DNA of 17,906 nucleotides, from the NCBI GenBank assembly GCA_031403315.1, contig JANNTD010000322.1:1-17906 (forward strand). The letters run 5' to 3'. The number at the start of each line of letters is the position of its first letter. Position 1 is the stretch's first letter. Positions 1-7,532 of the stretch are shown here, piece after piece. This stretch comes from DASYDU01 sp031403315 (GTDB lineage Bacteria > Planctomycetota > Planctomycetia > Pirellulales > Lacipirellulaceae). The notes under the pieces were generated by a model, which saw nothing but the letters and a program-made list of their open reading frames with translations, was not told where the DNA came from and made no database searches. The translations under genes and the position numbers were made by a program.

Positions 1-525
1 GATCCGCGACGGCGTGCCGACGTCGCCCATGCACATGCCGATGGTCGGCACGTCGCTCTCCTGCATCATCTCGAGCACGCGGACGTTGTCGCGCGGCTGG
101 TTGGCCATCGTGGCAATCTTGACGATGTCGGCGTCTTTGGATTTGAGCCGATCGTGCAGCTCGCGCAAATTATCGGGCGTGTTGCGGAAGCTGTGGTAGC
201 TGACGATCCGCTTTGTTTTGCCGAAGCGGGGGATGTCGCCCGCGATGTCCTCTTCGAGATCGACGTATTCGACGCCGTTGGCGATCGCCTCGCGGAGCAT
301 GCGGAGGCGGGCGTCCTCGTCGCCGGTGAACTTGCCGCCGTCCTGCTCGCGGCGGACGGTGACGATCGTTGGGCAAGGCCGGTCTTTCAGCAGCCGCTGG
401 ATGTTGACGCGGGAGCTGATGTAGTCGAGGCGCAGCTCGACGAGCGTGGCCCCCTGCTCACAGAGGTGCCGATGCTCGGCGAGCATGTGCTTGTGACGGC
501 TACGGCCGATGCTGACGCAAATCAT
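1..525 (-). CDS. aroD: 3-dehydroquinate dehydratase, type I (AroD domain), partial; probably N-terminal half of a fused AroD-AroE
   Basis: The reading frame is open from ATG at 525 down to base 1 (175 residues) and runs off the window, so the C-terminus is missing. Type I enzymes dehydrate 3-dehydroquinate to 3-dehydroshikimate in the shikimate pathway in the cytoplasm. Visible family motifs are VELRLD (residues 29-34), TVRREQDGGKFTGDE (56-70), YVDLEED (87-93), the catalytic His in SYHSF (H111) and the Schiff-base lysine in DIVKIATMA (K136). Known single-domain enzymes are about 250 residues. In planctomycetes this domain is often followed by a shikimate dehydrogenase domain, which cannot be seen here. 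The gene follows mutL on the same strand after a 109-nt gap. No clear Shine-Dalgarno sequence precedes the ATG, but the start fits the family N-terminus. Identity is near certain; the fusion is inferred. Confidence 0.93.
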   Translation of the reverse strand, partial: MICVSIGRSRHKHMLAEHRHLCEQGATLVELRLDYISSRVNIQRLLKDRPCPTIVTVRREQDGGKFTGDEDARLRMLREAIANGVEYVDLEEDIAGDIPRFGKTKRIVSYHSFRNTPDNLRELHDRLKSKDADIVKIATMANQPRDNVRVLEMMQESDVPTIGMCMGDVGTPSRI

Positions 526-572
526 GGGAGAGGATGCAGGATTGAGGATGCGGGGGTCAGGGAGGAATAGCC

Positions 573-589
573 GCGACCTGACAGGTCGC
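573..589. repeat. 17-nt perfect palindrome between mutL and aroD
   Basis: GCGACCTG and CAGGTCGC flank a single A. As RNA this gives a 7-bp stem with a 3-nt loop. It sits in the 109-nt gap between the mutL stop and the aroD start. No T-run follows on the minus strand, so it is not a classical intrinsic terminator. It may be a small interspersed palindrome or a processing hairpin. Confidence 0.5.
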
Positions 590-634
590 CAGTTGCCGCC
601 CCCAGGTTCATTTTCCTCGAAAATCGGCCGCGAA

Positions 635-2473
635 TCAAATCCGTTTGAACTGCCGATCGAGGTCTTCGCGGGTAAAAACCAGGGCCGTGGGCCGGCCGTG
701 CGGACAGTGATGAGAATCCTGGGCCAAATGCCGCTGCGCCAGCAGTGCGTCGACCTCCTCGGGCGTAAGGCGGTCGCCGAATTTCACGGCGGCTTTGCAG
801 GCAATCATGTGCAGCAGCTCATCCAAGAGGTCGCGGGGCTCGGGCTCGCGCCCACCCGCGAGCAGCTTCTCGACGAGGTCGCGGAGGATCTCGGCCGGTT
901 GCCAATTGGCGAGCATTGCGGGGTAGCTCGACACGAGCACCGTCTCGCCGCCGAAGGGTTGGACCTCGACGCCGAGCCGCGCGAGCAGCTCCGTTTGTTC
1001 GAGCACTGCCGCCGTTTCGGAAGCCGCGAGGTCGACCGGCTCGGGCACCAGCAGTCGTTGGGACTCGAGCGCGCCGGCGAGCACGCGGTCGCGCAGCTGC
1101 TCGTACAGGATTCGCTCGTGGAGCGCATGCTGGTCAATCACCTCGATGCCGACCTCGGTTTCGACGACGAGGTAGCGGTTGTGGACTTGCAGCGCGTTCC
1201 GCGATTCTGGCAACGCGGCCGGCCGATCGCTGGCGTCTTCGTGGTGAGCCTGCGCCGCGTGCTGCATGTCAAATGGTTGGAACGGCGACGCGTCGAGGCG
1301 GTGCAACCGCAACGGCTCGCCGAAATGTGGGGGACCATGCGATGTGCCAACGGATTCGCGCGGCTGCTGCCCGAGTTGCTCCTTCGCCCAGTGGACGAGT
1401 TGGCTGACCGCGCCACTCTCCTCAATGACATCGTCGCCCGTGGATGCCGGCCAGTTCGCGGGCGACTTGCCGCGGGCGGTGAGATCGGTGGTGAGAAACT
1501 TCGTTCGCAGCGTGCCGAGCAACTGGCTGTAGAGCCGGCCGCCGTCCTGGAAGCGGACTTCCTGCTTGGTCGGATGGACATTCACATCGACCATCTCGGG
1601 CGGCATGTCGAGTCGCAGGAAACAAATCGGCTGCCGGCCGGTCAAGAGCAGGCCGCGATAGGCTTCGCCGAGCGCGTGCTGCAACGAGCGATCGCGGATC
1701 GTCCGGCCGTTGAGGAACAAGTACTGCATCCGGCCGGTCGCGCGGCTGTGCATCGGGTTGGCAACGAAGCCGGCGAGCGTGACGCCATCCGACTCGCTGT
1801 TGATTTCGATGAGATCGTCGGCGATCTCCTGGCCGAAGAAGGCGGCGACGCGTTGGCGGACATCGTCGACCGGCGCGAGGTCTTGCACCAGCCGGCCGTT
1901 GTGTGAGAGGGTGAAGTGGACGTGCGGATGGGCGAGCGCCAAGCGCGTGAGCGCCTCGGTCGTGTGGCCCATCTCGGTCTGCGTCGAGCGGAGGAACTTG
2001 TGCCGCACCGGCGTGTTGAAGAACAGGTTCCGCACCTCGATCGTGGTGCCGACCGGACAGCCGACGGGAGCGATTGGCTGCGGCTGGCCGCCGACGATTT
2101 CGAGCTCGGCACCATTTTCTGCTTCCGCGGTGCGGCTGCGGAGGATAAGCCGGCTGACTTCGGCAATCGAGGCCAGCGCTTCGCCGCGGAAACCGAGCGT
2201 GCGGACGCTGAACAGGTCGTCGGCCTGGCGGATCTTGCTGGTGGCGTGGCTGGCGACGGCGAGCGCGAGTTCGTCGGCCGCGATGCCGCAGCCGTTGTCC
2301 GCAACGCGGATCAGCTCGCCGCCCCCCTGCTCGACCGTCACGTCGATCCGCGTGGCTCCCGCGTCGACGGAGTTTTCGAGCAGCTCCTTCAAGACGCTTG
2401 CCGGGCGCTCGATCACCTCGCCGGCGGCGATCTTGTTCACCACGCTCGGGGAGAGTTGTTGGATCGTGGGCAT
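635..2473 (-). CDS. mutL: DNA mismatch repair protein MutL (endonuclease type)
   Basis: 612 residues. MutL couples mismatch recognition by MutS to strand incision. The N-terminal GHKL ATPase shows KELLENSVDAGA (29-40, catalytic E30, Mg-binding N34), the DNGCGI loop (59-64), SHATSKI (75-81) and TLGFRGEAL (92-100). A variable linker leads to the C-terminal dimerisation domain. That domain carries the full endonuclease motif DQHA-x2-E-x4-E (D447 to E458), plus ACKAAVK (C559) and CPHGRP (C590). This is the nicking type found in bacteria without MutH, so strand discrimination is presumably methyl-independent. The ATG at 2473 matches the family N-terminus (MPTIQQLSPSVVNKIAAGEV). The upstream TTG at 2500 would add nine residues unlike the family. 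No strong Shine-Dalgarno is visible. It lies 99 nt after yggS and before aroD on the same strand, probably in the same transcript. Confidence 0.97.
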   Translation of the reverse strand: MPTIQQLSPSVVNKIAAGEVIERPASVLKELLENSVDAGATRIDVTVEQGGGELIRVADNGCGIAADELALAVASHATSKIRQADDLFSVRTLGFRGEALASIAEVSRLILRSRTAEAENGAELEIVGGQPQPIAPVGCPVGTTIEVRNLFFNTPVRHKFLRSTQTEMGHTTEALTRLALAHPHVHFTLSHNGRLVQDLAPVDDVRQRVAAFFGQEIADDLIEINSESDGVTLAGFVANPMHSRATGRMQYLFLNGRTIRDRSLQHALGEAYRGLLLTGRQPICFLRLDMPPEMVDVNVHPTKQEVRFQDGGRLYSQLLGTLRTKFLTTDLTARGKSPANWPASTGDDVIEESGAVSQLVHWAKEQLGQQPRESVGTSHGPPHFGEPLRLHRLDASPFQPFDMQHAAQAHHEDASDRPAALPESRNALQVHNRYLVVETEVGIEVIDQHALHERILYEQLRDRVLAGALESQRLLVPEPVDLAASETAAVLEQTELLARLGVEVQPFGGETVLVSSYPAMLANWQPAEILRDLVEKLLAGGREPEPRDLLDELLHMIACKAAVKFGDRLTPEEVDALLAQRHLAQDSHHCPHGRPTALVFTREDLDRQFKRI

Positions 2474-2504
2474 GGGGGTCTGCAGTTCGTGGACGGTCAA
2501 CGCA

Positions 2505-2523
2505 TTCGCTTGCGGTTTAGCTT
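2505..2523 (-). repeat. 19-nt repeat copy 1, upstream of mutL
   Basis: On the minus strand this reads AAGCTAAACCGCAAGCGAA, identical to 5228-5246 on the plus strand. TGCGTTGA follows immediately here and after a 9-nt insertion in the other copy. It lies in the yggS-mutL gap, about 30 nt upstream of the mutL ATG. The core TAAACCGCAAGCG looks like half of an interspersed palindrome, but only two copies occur in this window. Confidence 0.7.
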
Positions 2524-2572
2524 ATTAGGGCGATATCAATTTGATTCGGCGTGGCCGCCGACGCGAATGGAT

Positions 2573-3283
2573 TTATTCCCACAACGCGGAACCGACGCGG
2601 ACGATCGTGGCGCCTTCGCGGATGGCCACTTCGAAGTCGCCGCTCATGCCCATCGAGCGCTCCTTCAAATGGAAGCGATCGGCGAGCGCGCGGAGCGTGG
2701 CGAAGTTTCGTGCGGCGACGGCGAGGCCGCCTTCCAAGGCGGCCATCGTCATCAGACCACAAATCTCGACGCGGGGAAACTGGCTGGCGACGGCGAGGAT
2801 TGGTTCGACTTCATGCGGCGCAAGGCCGTGTTTGGCGGCTTCGCTCGAGGTGTTTACTTCCAAGAGCACGCGGATGGGGGTCGCAGGTTTGGCTGACGCA
2901 GCCGTCAGAGTTTGCCAATCGGCGTCGATGGCGGCAAGGAGTCGCTCGGAGTCGACGCTGTGGATCAGGGAGACCAGGGGGAGTGTGCGGCGGAGTTTGT
3001 TGCGTTGGAGGTGGCCGATTAGGTGCCAACGAATCTCGCGGCCAGTTTTCCCGCTCGCTGAAGCGAGCTCGCCGGTCGCGAGTTCGGCCGACTTCGTCCA
3101 GAGTTCTTGGGGGCGGCTTTCGCCAAGGTCGGTGCAACCGGCTTCCACAAGCTCGGCCGCTTCACGTACGCCGACGTACTTCGTCACGCCAACGAGAGTG
3201 ACCTCGTCTGCACGTCGACCTGCCGCCTCGGCCGCCTGGGCGATCCGCTCCCGCACCCGCCGCAAGTTGTCGGCAATTGACAT
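2573..3283 (-). CDS. yggS: YggS/PROSC-family pyridoxal 5'-phosphate homeostasis protein
   Basis: 236 residues, the usual family length. These cytoplasmic single-domain TIM-barrel proteins bind PLP and buffer vitamin B6 and amino-acid pools; no enzymatic reaction is established. The PLP lysine is K35 in LVGVTKYVG. Other family signatures are WHLIGHLQRNK (86-96), the barrel strand LLEVNTSSEAAKHG (140-153), CGLMTM (175-180) and the phosphate-binding C-terminus SMGMSGDFEVAI (210-221) followed by VRVGSALWE. ATG at 3283 fits MSIADNLRRV; the in-frame upstream start at 3343 would add 20 residues overlapping the previous gene. The stop of the upstream heparinase-like gene is only 13 nt away, so the two are almost surely cotranscribed. 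Confidence 0.95.
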   Translation of the reverse strand: MSIADNLRRVRERIAQAAEAAGRRADEVTLVGVTKYVGVREAAELVEAGCTDLGESRPQELWTKSAELATGELASASGKTGREIRWHLIGHLQRNKLRRTLPLVSLIHSVDSERLLAAIDADWQTLTAASAKPATPIRVLLEVNTSSEAAKHGLAPHEVEPILAVASQFPRVEICGLMTMAALEGGLAVAARNFATLRALADRFHLKERSMGMSGDFEVAIREGATIVRVGSALWE

Positions 3284-3296
3284 GACACTTGTCTGC

Positions 3297-5105
3297 TCAA
3301 CTACCCTCGGCTTCGATCTCGATCCACTCGGCCACGAGCCCATCTTCCTCCTTGAAGCGGCCAGCGTAAAACTCGGACGAAATATTTTGTCCGATCACGC
3401 TGCGATTGCCGGCCGGGCCGAGCGAACGGTAGACGAGCCACTGGTCGTCGCCCGACTGGGCGCGGAAGCCGACCGCGAGGTCGCGCGGCACGACCTGGAG
3501 CATTTCGGAGATGGTCAGTTGACGCCAGGTGCGACATTTCTTCGACCGCGCCGGGTCGAGGTCAATGATCAGTCCGGCATACAGCGATCGGCCAGTGGTC
3601 GCTTCGGCTAGCGTGAGTCGGCCGCTCTCGCTGGTGAGCGTGCCACCGCGGGGATCGCTCCGCCACTCGAACAAGCCGATCGGCAGCACGGCGGTCTGCT
3701 GCTTGTTGGCAACGAGTACGCCATCGCGAGTCTCCGTTTCGGGGAGCCAAACCACACGGCGGGCGAGCGGCAGGCTAAACGAATGGCGTAATTTGTGCGG
3801 CGTACGGTCCTTGGCGGAAACGACGTCGGCGACCAACAGCACGTTGTCGCGTTTCGAGAGCACGATCTGCCGTTCGAGTTGCACGCCCTCGGCGAGCTCG
3901 ACGCCGAGCTCGAGGAAGTCGCACTTTTTGTCGCTTTGCCAGCAGAGCTCTTGCCACGCGCCGATCGGGCTGATGGGCTGGCCGTCGCAGACCGTCGTCA
4001 TGGTCCAATTGCCGGCGAAGATTTTCCGTCCGCCGGCACATAGCTCGAAATGGAGCGGCTCGTCGGCAAAGGCGACCGTCAGCCGTGGCGTCGCAGGCGA
4101 CCAACCGCCGGAAAGCACGGCCAGGCAGGACCAGGCCGATTCCAGCGAGGCATCGGGCTGCTTTTTGGGAACAATTTTCAGCGACTTTGGCACGATCGAT
4201 TTTGAGATCGCGACCGCGGCGGCTGCGGCGTCTCCCGCGTCGCCAACCATTTCGAGCGCGGCCGCAAGGATCGGCTTCAAGCTCGGTTGGTCGTCGGTTT
4301 CGCCTTCATCGAGCGGCAGGCGGCCGCCCGCGTCGACGAGTCGAATCATTCGCCGCACAAGCCACAGGTATTGGTTCTCGGCATCGCGCGACCAGGCGCC
4401 GCGGTGAAACTGCTCGCCAATCGTCTGGCAACGGGTCCAGCACGCCCAGAGCGGACCGAGCACCGGCAGCAACCGGGCGTGCGGCAAGCCCTCGCCATCG
4501 GTGACCGCGATGATACCTTCGGAAAGCGCTTGGCGGGCTTGGTGGCGGAGTGCGCGCATCGGTTGCAATTCCGGAAACAAGTAACTGAGAGCCAGTGGCA
4601 ACTCTCCGGCGAAAAGTTGCTGGCGGACGATGTTCTCCGGATCGTGTGCGGCGTCGACGCGGAGGTGTTGCGCTTCGCCGGCCAGGCGATGCAGCGTTTC
4701 GGCCAGGCTCCACCACGTGCCGGCCGGCAATTCCTTGGCGAGGTCCGGCAAGGCGTACGCGGCCGCGACGGTCTCGAGCGCTTGTGGCAGTTCGACGTGG
4801 TTGGCGCGGCTGGCCACGTTGACCGCGTTGGAGCGGGCGAGCGGGCTGCTGGCGCCCGCAATCTCATCACGCCGCCAGGCAGCGGGCCAACCCCAAAAAA
4901 TTGGCGGCCGCTTGCCGACCAGGAATTCAAGCGGTTCCGGCTTCTTCCGCCGCGCGAGATGTTTCTTCCATACCGCCCAACGGTGCTCATCGTCGCCGGA
5001 GAACCAGGCCTTGAAGAGTTCGCGGGGGGCCGTGCGATGCCACAGCGTTGTACGATGGAAGGGACCGCTGGTAGGCTGGTCCGTAAAGGCGATGGCCATG
5101 GGCAT
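3297..5105 (-). CDS. hypothetical protein, heparinase II/III-like architecture
   Basis: 602 residues, not recognised by a specific family motif. The first ~320 residues are mostly helical and rich in Trp, Leu and Ala (for example GTWWSLAETLHRLAGEA), as in an alpha/alpha toroid. The last ~270 residues look beta-rich (repeated short strands such as LERQIVLSKRDNVLLVADVV and RSLYAGLIIDLDP). This helical-then-beta layout resembles heparinase II/III and related polysaccharide lyases, but I see no catalytic Asn/Tyr/His motif that proves it. There is no signal peptide: the start MPMAIAFTDQPTSG is not hydrophobic enough. It heads the minus-strand run ending in yggS, mutL and aroD. Two ATGs (5105 and 5099) are possible; the Shine-Dalgarno is weak. 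Coding status is supported by length and tight linkage to yggS; function is unknown. Confidence 0.75.
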   Translation of the reverse strand: MPMAIAFTDQPTSGPFHRTTLWHRTAPRELFKAWFSGDDEHRWAVWKKHLARRKKPEPLEFLVGKRPPIFWGWPAAWRRDEIAGASSPLARSNAVNVASRANHVELPQALETVAAAYALPDLAKELPAGTWWSLAETLHRLAGEAQHLRVDAAHDPENIVRQQLFAGELPLALSYLFPELQPMRALRHQARQALSEGIIAVTDGEGLPHARLLPVLGPLWACWTRCQTIGEQFHRGAWSRDAENQYLWLVRRMIRLVDAGGRLPLDEGETDDQPSLKPILAAALEMVGDAGDAAAAAVAISKSIVPKSLKIVPKKQPDASLESAWSCLAVLSGGWSPATPRLTVAFADEPLHFELCAGGRKIFAGNWTMTTVCDGQPISPIGAWQELCWQSDKKCDFLELGVELAEGVQLERQIVLSKRDNVLLVADVVSAKDRTPHKLRHSFSLPLARRVVWLPETETRDGVLVANKQQTAVLPIGLFEWRSDPRGGTLTSESGRLTLAEATTGRSLYAGLIIDLDPARSKKCRTWRQLTISEMLQVVPRDLAVGFRAQSGDDQWLVYRSLGPAGNRSVIGQNISSEFYAGRFKEEDGLVAEWIEIEAEGS

Positions 5106-5227
5106 CCGATTCCAACTGGTCGATTCGGGGTCTGATGGACGGTCGTGTCCGCGGGGAGTATCTTACAAGAGTCGCGGTGGACGGAGCAAGGAGCGAGCGA
5201 ATTGTCGGCCAGGAACCCTTCCTGCGA

Positions 5228-5246
5228 AAGCTAAACCGCAAGCGAA
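5228..5246 (+). repeat. 19-nt repeat copy 2, upstream of the YdjY-domain gene
   Basis: AAGCTAAACCGCAAGCGAA, an exact copy of the element upstream of mutL (2505-2523, opposite strand). It ends 16 nt before the ATG at 5263. The bases CCTAGGAAT follow and contain the likely ribosome-binding AGGA, then TGCGTTGA as in copy 1. Its position in two 5' leaders in the same orientation relative to the gene suggests a leader element or an interspersed repeat. Confidence 0.7.
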
Positions 5247-5262
5247 CCTAGGAATTGCGTTG

Positions 5263-6030
5263 ATGGAATTTCGCAAACGTGTTCTGTGGCCCGGGTTGTT
5301 GGCGATTGGTTGGCTAGCGGCGATGAGTCTCGCCATTGCGGAGGAATCCGCCCCGGTGCCGCCGCCGAAGCTCCCCGCGCCGGAGGGAACCACCCGCCTC
5401 TCGCCGAAGTACGACGTCTGGGTCGACGCCAAGCGGGGCGCGGTGCTCGTCGACGGTCAAATCTCGCTCCGCCGCGGAATGCTCGAAATGTTTGCCTGCA
5501 TCCGCAATACCAAGGAGCACGAATCGGTCGTCACCGCCGACACGCAGGCGTTTCTGGTCCACGCGGGCCTGTTGCGACTCGGTGCGGAGCCCGGCCATCC
5601 GGCCCAATTCGTGCCCGAGTTCAAGCCGCCCACGGGGACCGAGATCGACGTCTCGGTCGAGTGGCGCGATGAACACGGAAAAACGCAAACGGCCAAGGCC
5701 CAGGACTGGATCCGCGACATGAAGACCGGCAAGGCGATGACGTACCCCTGGGTGTTCGCCGGCAGCCGCTTCTGGACCGACGAAGAAACCGGCAAGCAGT
5801 ATTACCAGGCCGAAGGGGGCGATTTCATCTGCGTCTCGAACTTCGGCACCGCAGCGATTGATATCCCGGTCGAAAGCTCGCAGTCGAACGATGCGCTCGA
5901 GTTTGAGGCGTTCACGGAGCGGATTCCGCCACTGGGCACACCGGTGCGGTTGGTGCTCAAGCCGGTGCTGAAGGAGAAGGCGAACGCGAAGGAAAGCAAG
6001 GCGGACGAAGAATTGCAAAATGAAAAATAA
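5263..6030 (+). CDS. YdjY-domain exported protein
   Basis: 255 residues with a signal peptide (RKR, then a hydrophobic stretch to about residue 26, probable cleavage after SLAIA). The mature part matches the YdjY-type domain common in planctomycetes, whose function is unknown. Typical landmarks are VWVDAKRGAVLVDG (52-65), LEMFACIRNTKEHESV (74-89), LLRLGAEPGHPAQF (103-116), VEWRDEHGK (132-140), WVFAGSRFW (163-171), CVSNFGTAAIDIP (190-202) and FEAFTERIPPLGTPV (214-228). The ATG at 5263 has AGGA about nine bases upstream and begins the signal peptide; the longer open frame upstream overlaps the divergent gene and is noise. The last residues, from about LQNEK, are encoded inside an AT-rich inverted repeat (6011-6105), which also supplies the stop codon. 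The lysine-rich tail may therefore be a late addition. Confidence 0.9.
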   Translation: MEFRKRVLWPGLLAIGWLAAMSLAIAEESAPVPPPKLPAPEGTTRLSPKYDVWVDAKRGAVLVDGQISLRRGMLEMFACIRNTKEHESVVTADTQAFLVHAGLLRLGAEPGHPAQFVPEFKPPTGTEIDVSVEWRDEHGKTQTAKAQDWIRDMKTGKAMTYPWVFAGSRFWTDEETGKQYYQAEGGDFICVSNFGTAAIDIPVESSQSNDALEFEAFTERIPPLGTPVRLVLKPVLKEKANAKESKADEELQNEK

Positions 6031-6105
6031 AAATTGCAAATTGAAAAATGCAGAACTGAGGTCCTTCCTCCGCATTTAACATTTTGCAATTTGCATTTTG
6101 CAATT
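6011..6105. repeat. AT-rich inverted repeat between convergent genes
   Basis: The outer arms AATTGCAAAATG (6011-6022) and CATTTTGCAATT (6094-6105) are a perfect 12-bp inverted repeat. Inside each arm further AATTGCAAA / TTTGCAATT words recur, so the arms extend imperfectly over about 40 nt around a GC-richer centre (GAACTGAGGTCCTTCCTCC). The element is far more AT-rich than its surroundings. It covers the end of the YdjY gene and stops 11 nt before the stop of the convergent PQQ-like gene. It could act as a bidirectional terminator, and its word repetition suggests an interspersed repeat family. Confidence 0.75.
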
Positions 6106-6115
6106 TCTTTATTCT

Positions 6116-7375
6116 TTACTCCGCCTTCACGTCGTAGCAATACACCAAGTCCTGATCGCGTAAATAGAGCTTGCCGTTGGCGACTACGGGGTGGGTCCAG
6201 ATTTTGCCGCGGTCGGAGCGGATCTTGGTTTGTGGGTCGAGCGTGAAGCGGCCGTGCTCTTGCCAGCCTTCCGGCGAAGCATCGATCAGGGCGACCTGGC
6301 CGTCGTCTTCCCCAATGCAATAGAACATCCCGTCGGCATAAGCGATGGCGCCTTTGCTGAGGATTTCGCGTTCGCGCCACTTTTGCTCGCCGGTGGCGAA
6401 GTCCATGCAGAGCCAGCCGCTGCCGTCGGAATGGCCGTAGAGGTAGTCGCCGACTCGAATCACGCCGCCGTGGTGGTTTTTCATGAGCTTACGGGCTTTT
6501 TCGTCGTAGACCTCGGTCGCTTCGTTCGCGGGGCTGATCTCGACGAGCGAGCAGCCGGCGCCGTAGCCGGCCGTGGCGAAGACCTTGTTGCCCTGGACGA
6601 TCGGCGTGGGGATCACGGCCACGCGGCCGGGAAACTCGGACTGCCAGAGCAACCGACCGTCGTCCGGTGAGATGCCGACCAGCCGCTTCTCGAGCAACTG
6701 CACATACTGCGGTTGGCCGTTGATCTCGGCGCGGAGGATCGACGAATAGTGGGCCGTGTCGTCGAGTTCGGTGGCCCGCCAGCGGACCTTGCCGGTGGCC
6801 TTGTCGAGAGCGGCGATCGCGCCATCTTCGCCGCCGGGTGTGCATAGCAAGAGGTCGCCGTCGAGGAGCACCGATTCGGCGTAGCCCCAATTGGGCTCGG
6901 TGCCGGCGAGGTCGTCGATGAGATTGGTGCGCCAGACTTCGCTGCCGTCCTTGGCACGGACGCAGACCAATGTCCCCTTGCCACCGAGTGCGTAGACGAG
7001 TCCGTTTTCGACGGTCGGCGTCGAGCGCGGTCCGCCGCCCCAATCATTTTCCAGCATCGGACCGAGGTCGACGAACCAGAGTTCTTCGCCCGTGTTCGCA
7101 TCGAGGGCGATCAATTGGCACTTATCGTCGCGGCCGCCCATCGTGAACAGTTTCCCGTCGACGATCGAGAAGCCGGCGTAGCCATAGCCGCATTTCTCGA
7201 AGAGCCAGACGCGCTTTGGCCCGCCTTCGGGCCACGACTTCGAGAGGCCCTGCTCTTCGGTCATGCCGTCGCGATGCGGGCCTTGCCATTGCGGCCAGTC
7301 GTTGGCAGAGGCGGAGGAAAGCGTGGTCAGGATCGAGAGCAGGAGGGCGGCGGCCGGGCGGGTGGCGTGGCTCAT
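6116..7375 (-). CDS. exported PQQ-binding-like beta-propeller repeat protein
   Basis: 419 residues with a signal peptide (hydrophobic residues 8-20, probable cleavage after SSASA at 24). The mature protein opens with NDWPQWQGPHRDG, the hallmark start of the planctomycete PQQ-like propeller family. Blade-like repeats follow, each with a GKLF, GTLV or GKVRW strand and an ALD.NTGE.LW or ALDKATGKVRW turn. Examples are IALDANTGEELWFVDLG, VRAKDGSEVWRTNL, AALDKATGKVRW, SPDDGRLLWQSEF and MDFATGEQKWRERE. These domains fold as an eight-bladed propeller; most such planctomycete proteins have no shown PQQ binding or enzymatic activity, so function is unknown. It acts outside the cytoplasm. ATG at 7375 is preceded by AGGGA at about six bases. 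It converges on the YdjY gene and diverges from the stress protein gene. Confidence 0.93.
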   Translation of the reverse strand: MSHATRPAAALLLSILTTLSSASANDWPQWQGPHRDGMTEEQGLSKSWPEGGPKRVWLFEKCGYGYAGFSIVDGKLFTMGGRDDKCQLIALDANTGEELWFVDLGPMLENDWGGGPRSTPTVENGLVYALGGKGTLVCVRAKDGSEVWRTNLIDDLAGTEPNWGYAESVLLDGDLLLCTPGGEDGAIAALDKATGKVRWRATELDDTAHYSSILRAEINGQPQYVQLLEKRLVGISPDDGRLLWQSEFPGRVAVIPTPIVQGNKVFATAGYGAGCSLVEISPANEATEVYDEKARKLMKNHHGGVIRVGDYLYGHSDGSGWLCMDFATGEQKWREREILSKGAIAYADGMFYCIGEDDGQVALIDASPEGWQEHGRFTLDPQTKIRSDRGKIWTHPVVANGKLYLRDQDLVYCYDVKAE

Positions 7376-7532
7376 AGTGGTTCCCTGGGAAGGATGGAGG
7401 GCGTCGGCGTCACTACGCTTCCGACCTCCGTTGGGTTCGTATCGTGCAGCGGCATTTCAATCTGGCGGCATTTTATCGGGGTCCTCGATGTGCGGCTACC
7501 GGAGCTTCCTGGGGTCGGTTAGACTTGCGCGG

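Noticed and set aside
509..1906. 465-residue plus-strand open frame
   Set aside because: It lies opposite mutL, which has full family motifs; the frame is an antisense shadow of GC-rich coding DNA.
1916..2896. 326-residue plus-strand open frame across the mutL-yggS junction
   Set aside because: It spans the ends of two well-supported minus-strand genes and has no recognisable motif.
5314..6075. 253-residue minus-strand open frame opposite the YdjY gene
   Set aside because: It starts in the AT-rich repeat and reads as arginine-rich antisense; the YdjY protein on the other strand has signal peptide and family motifs.
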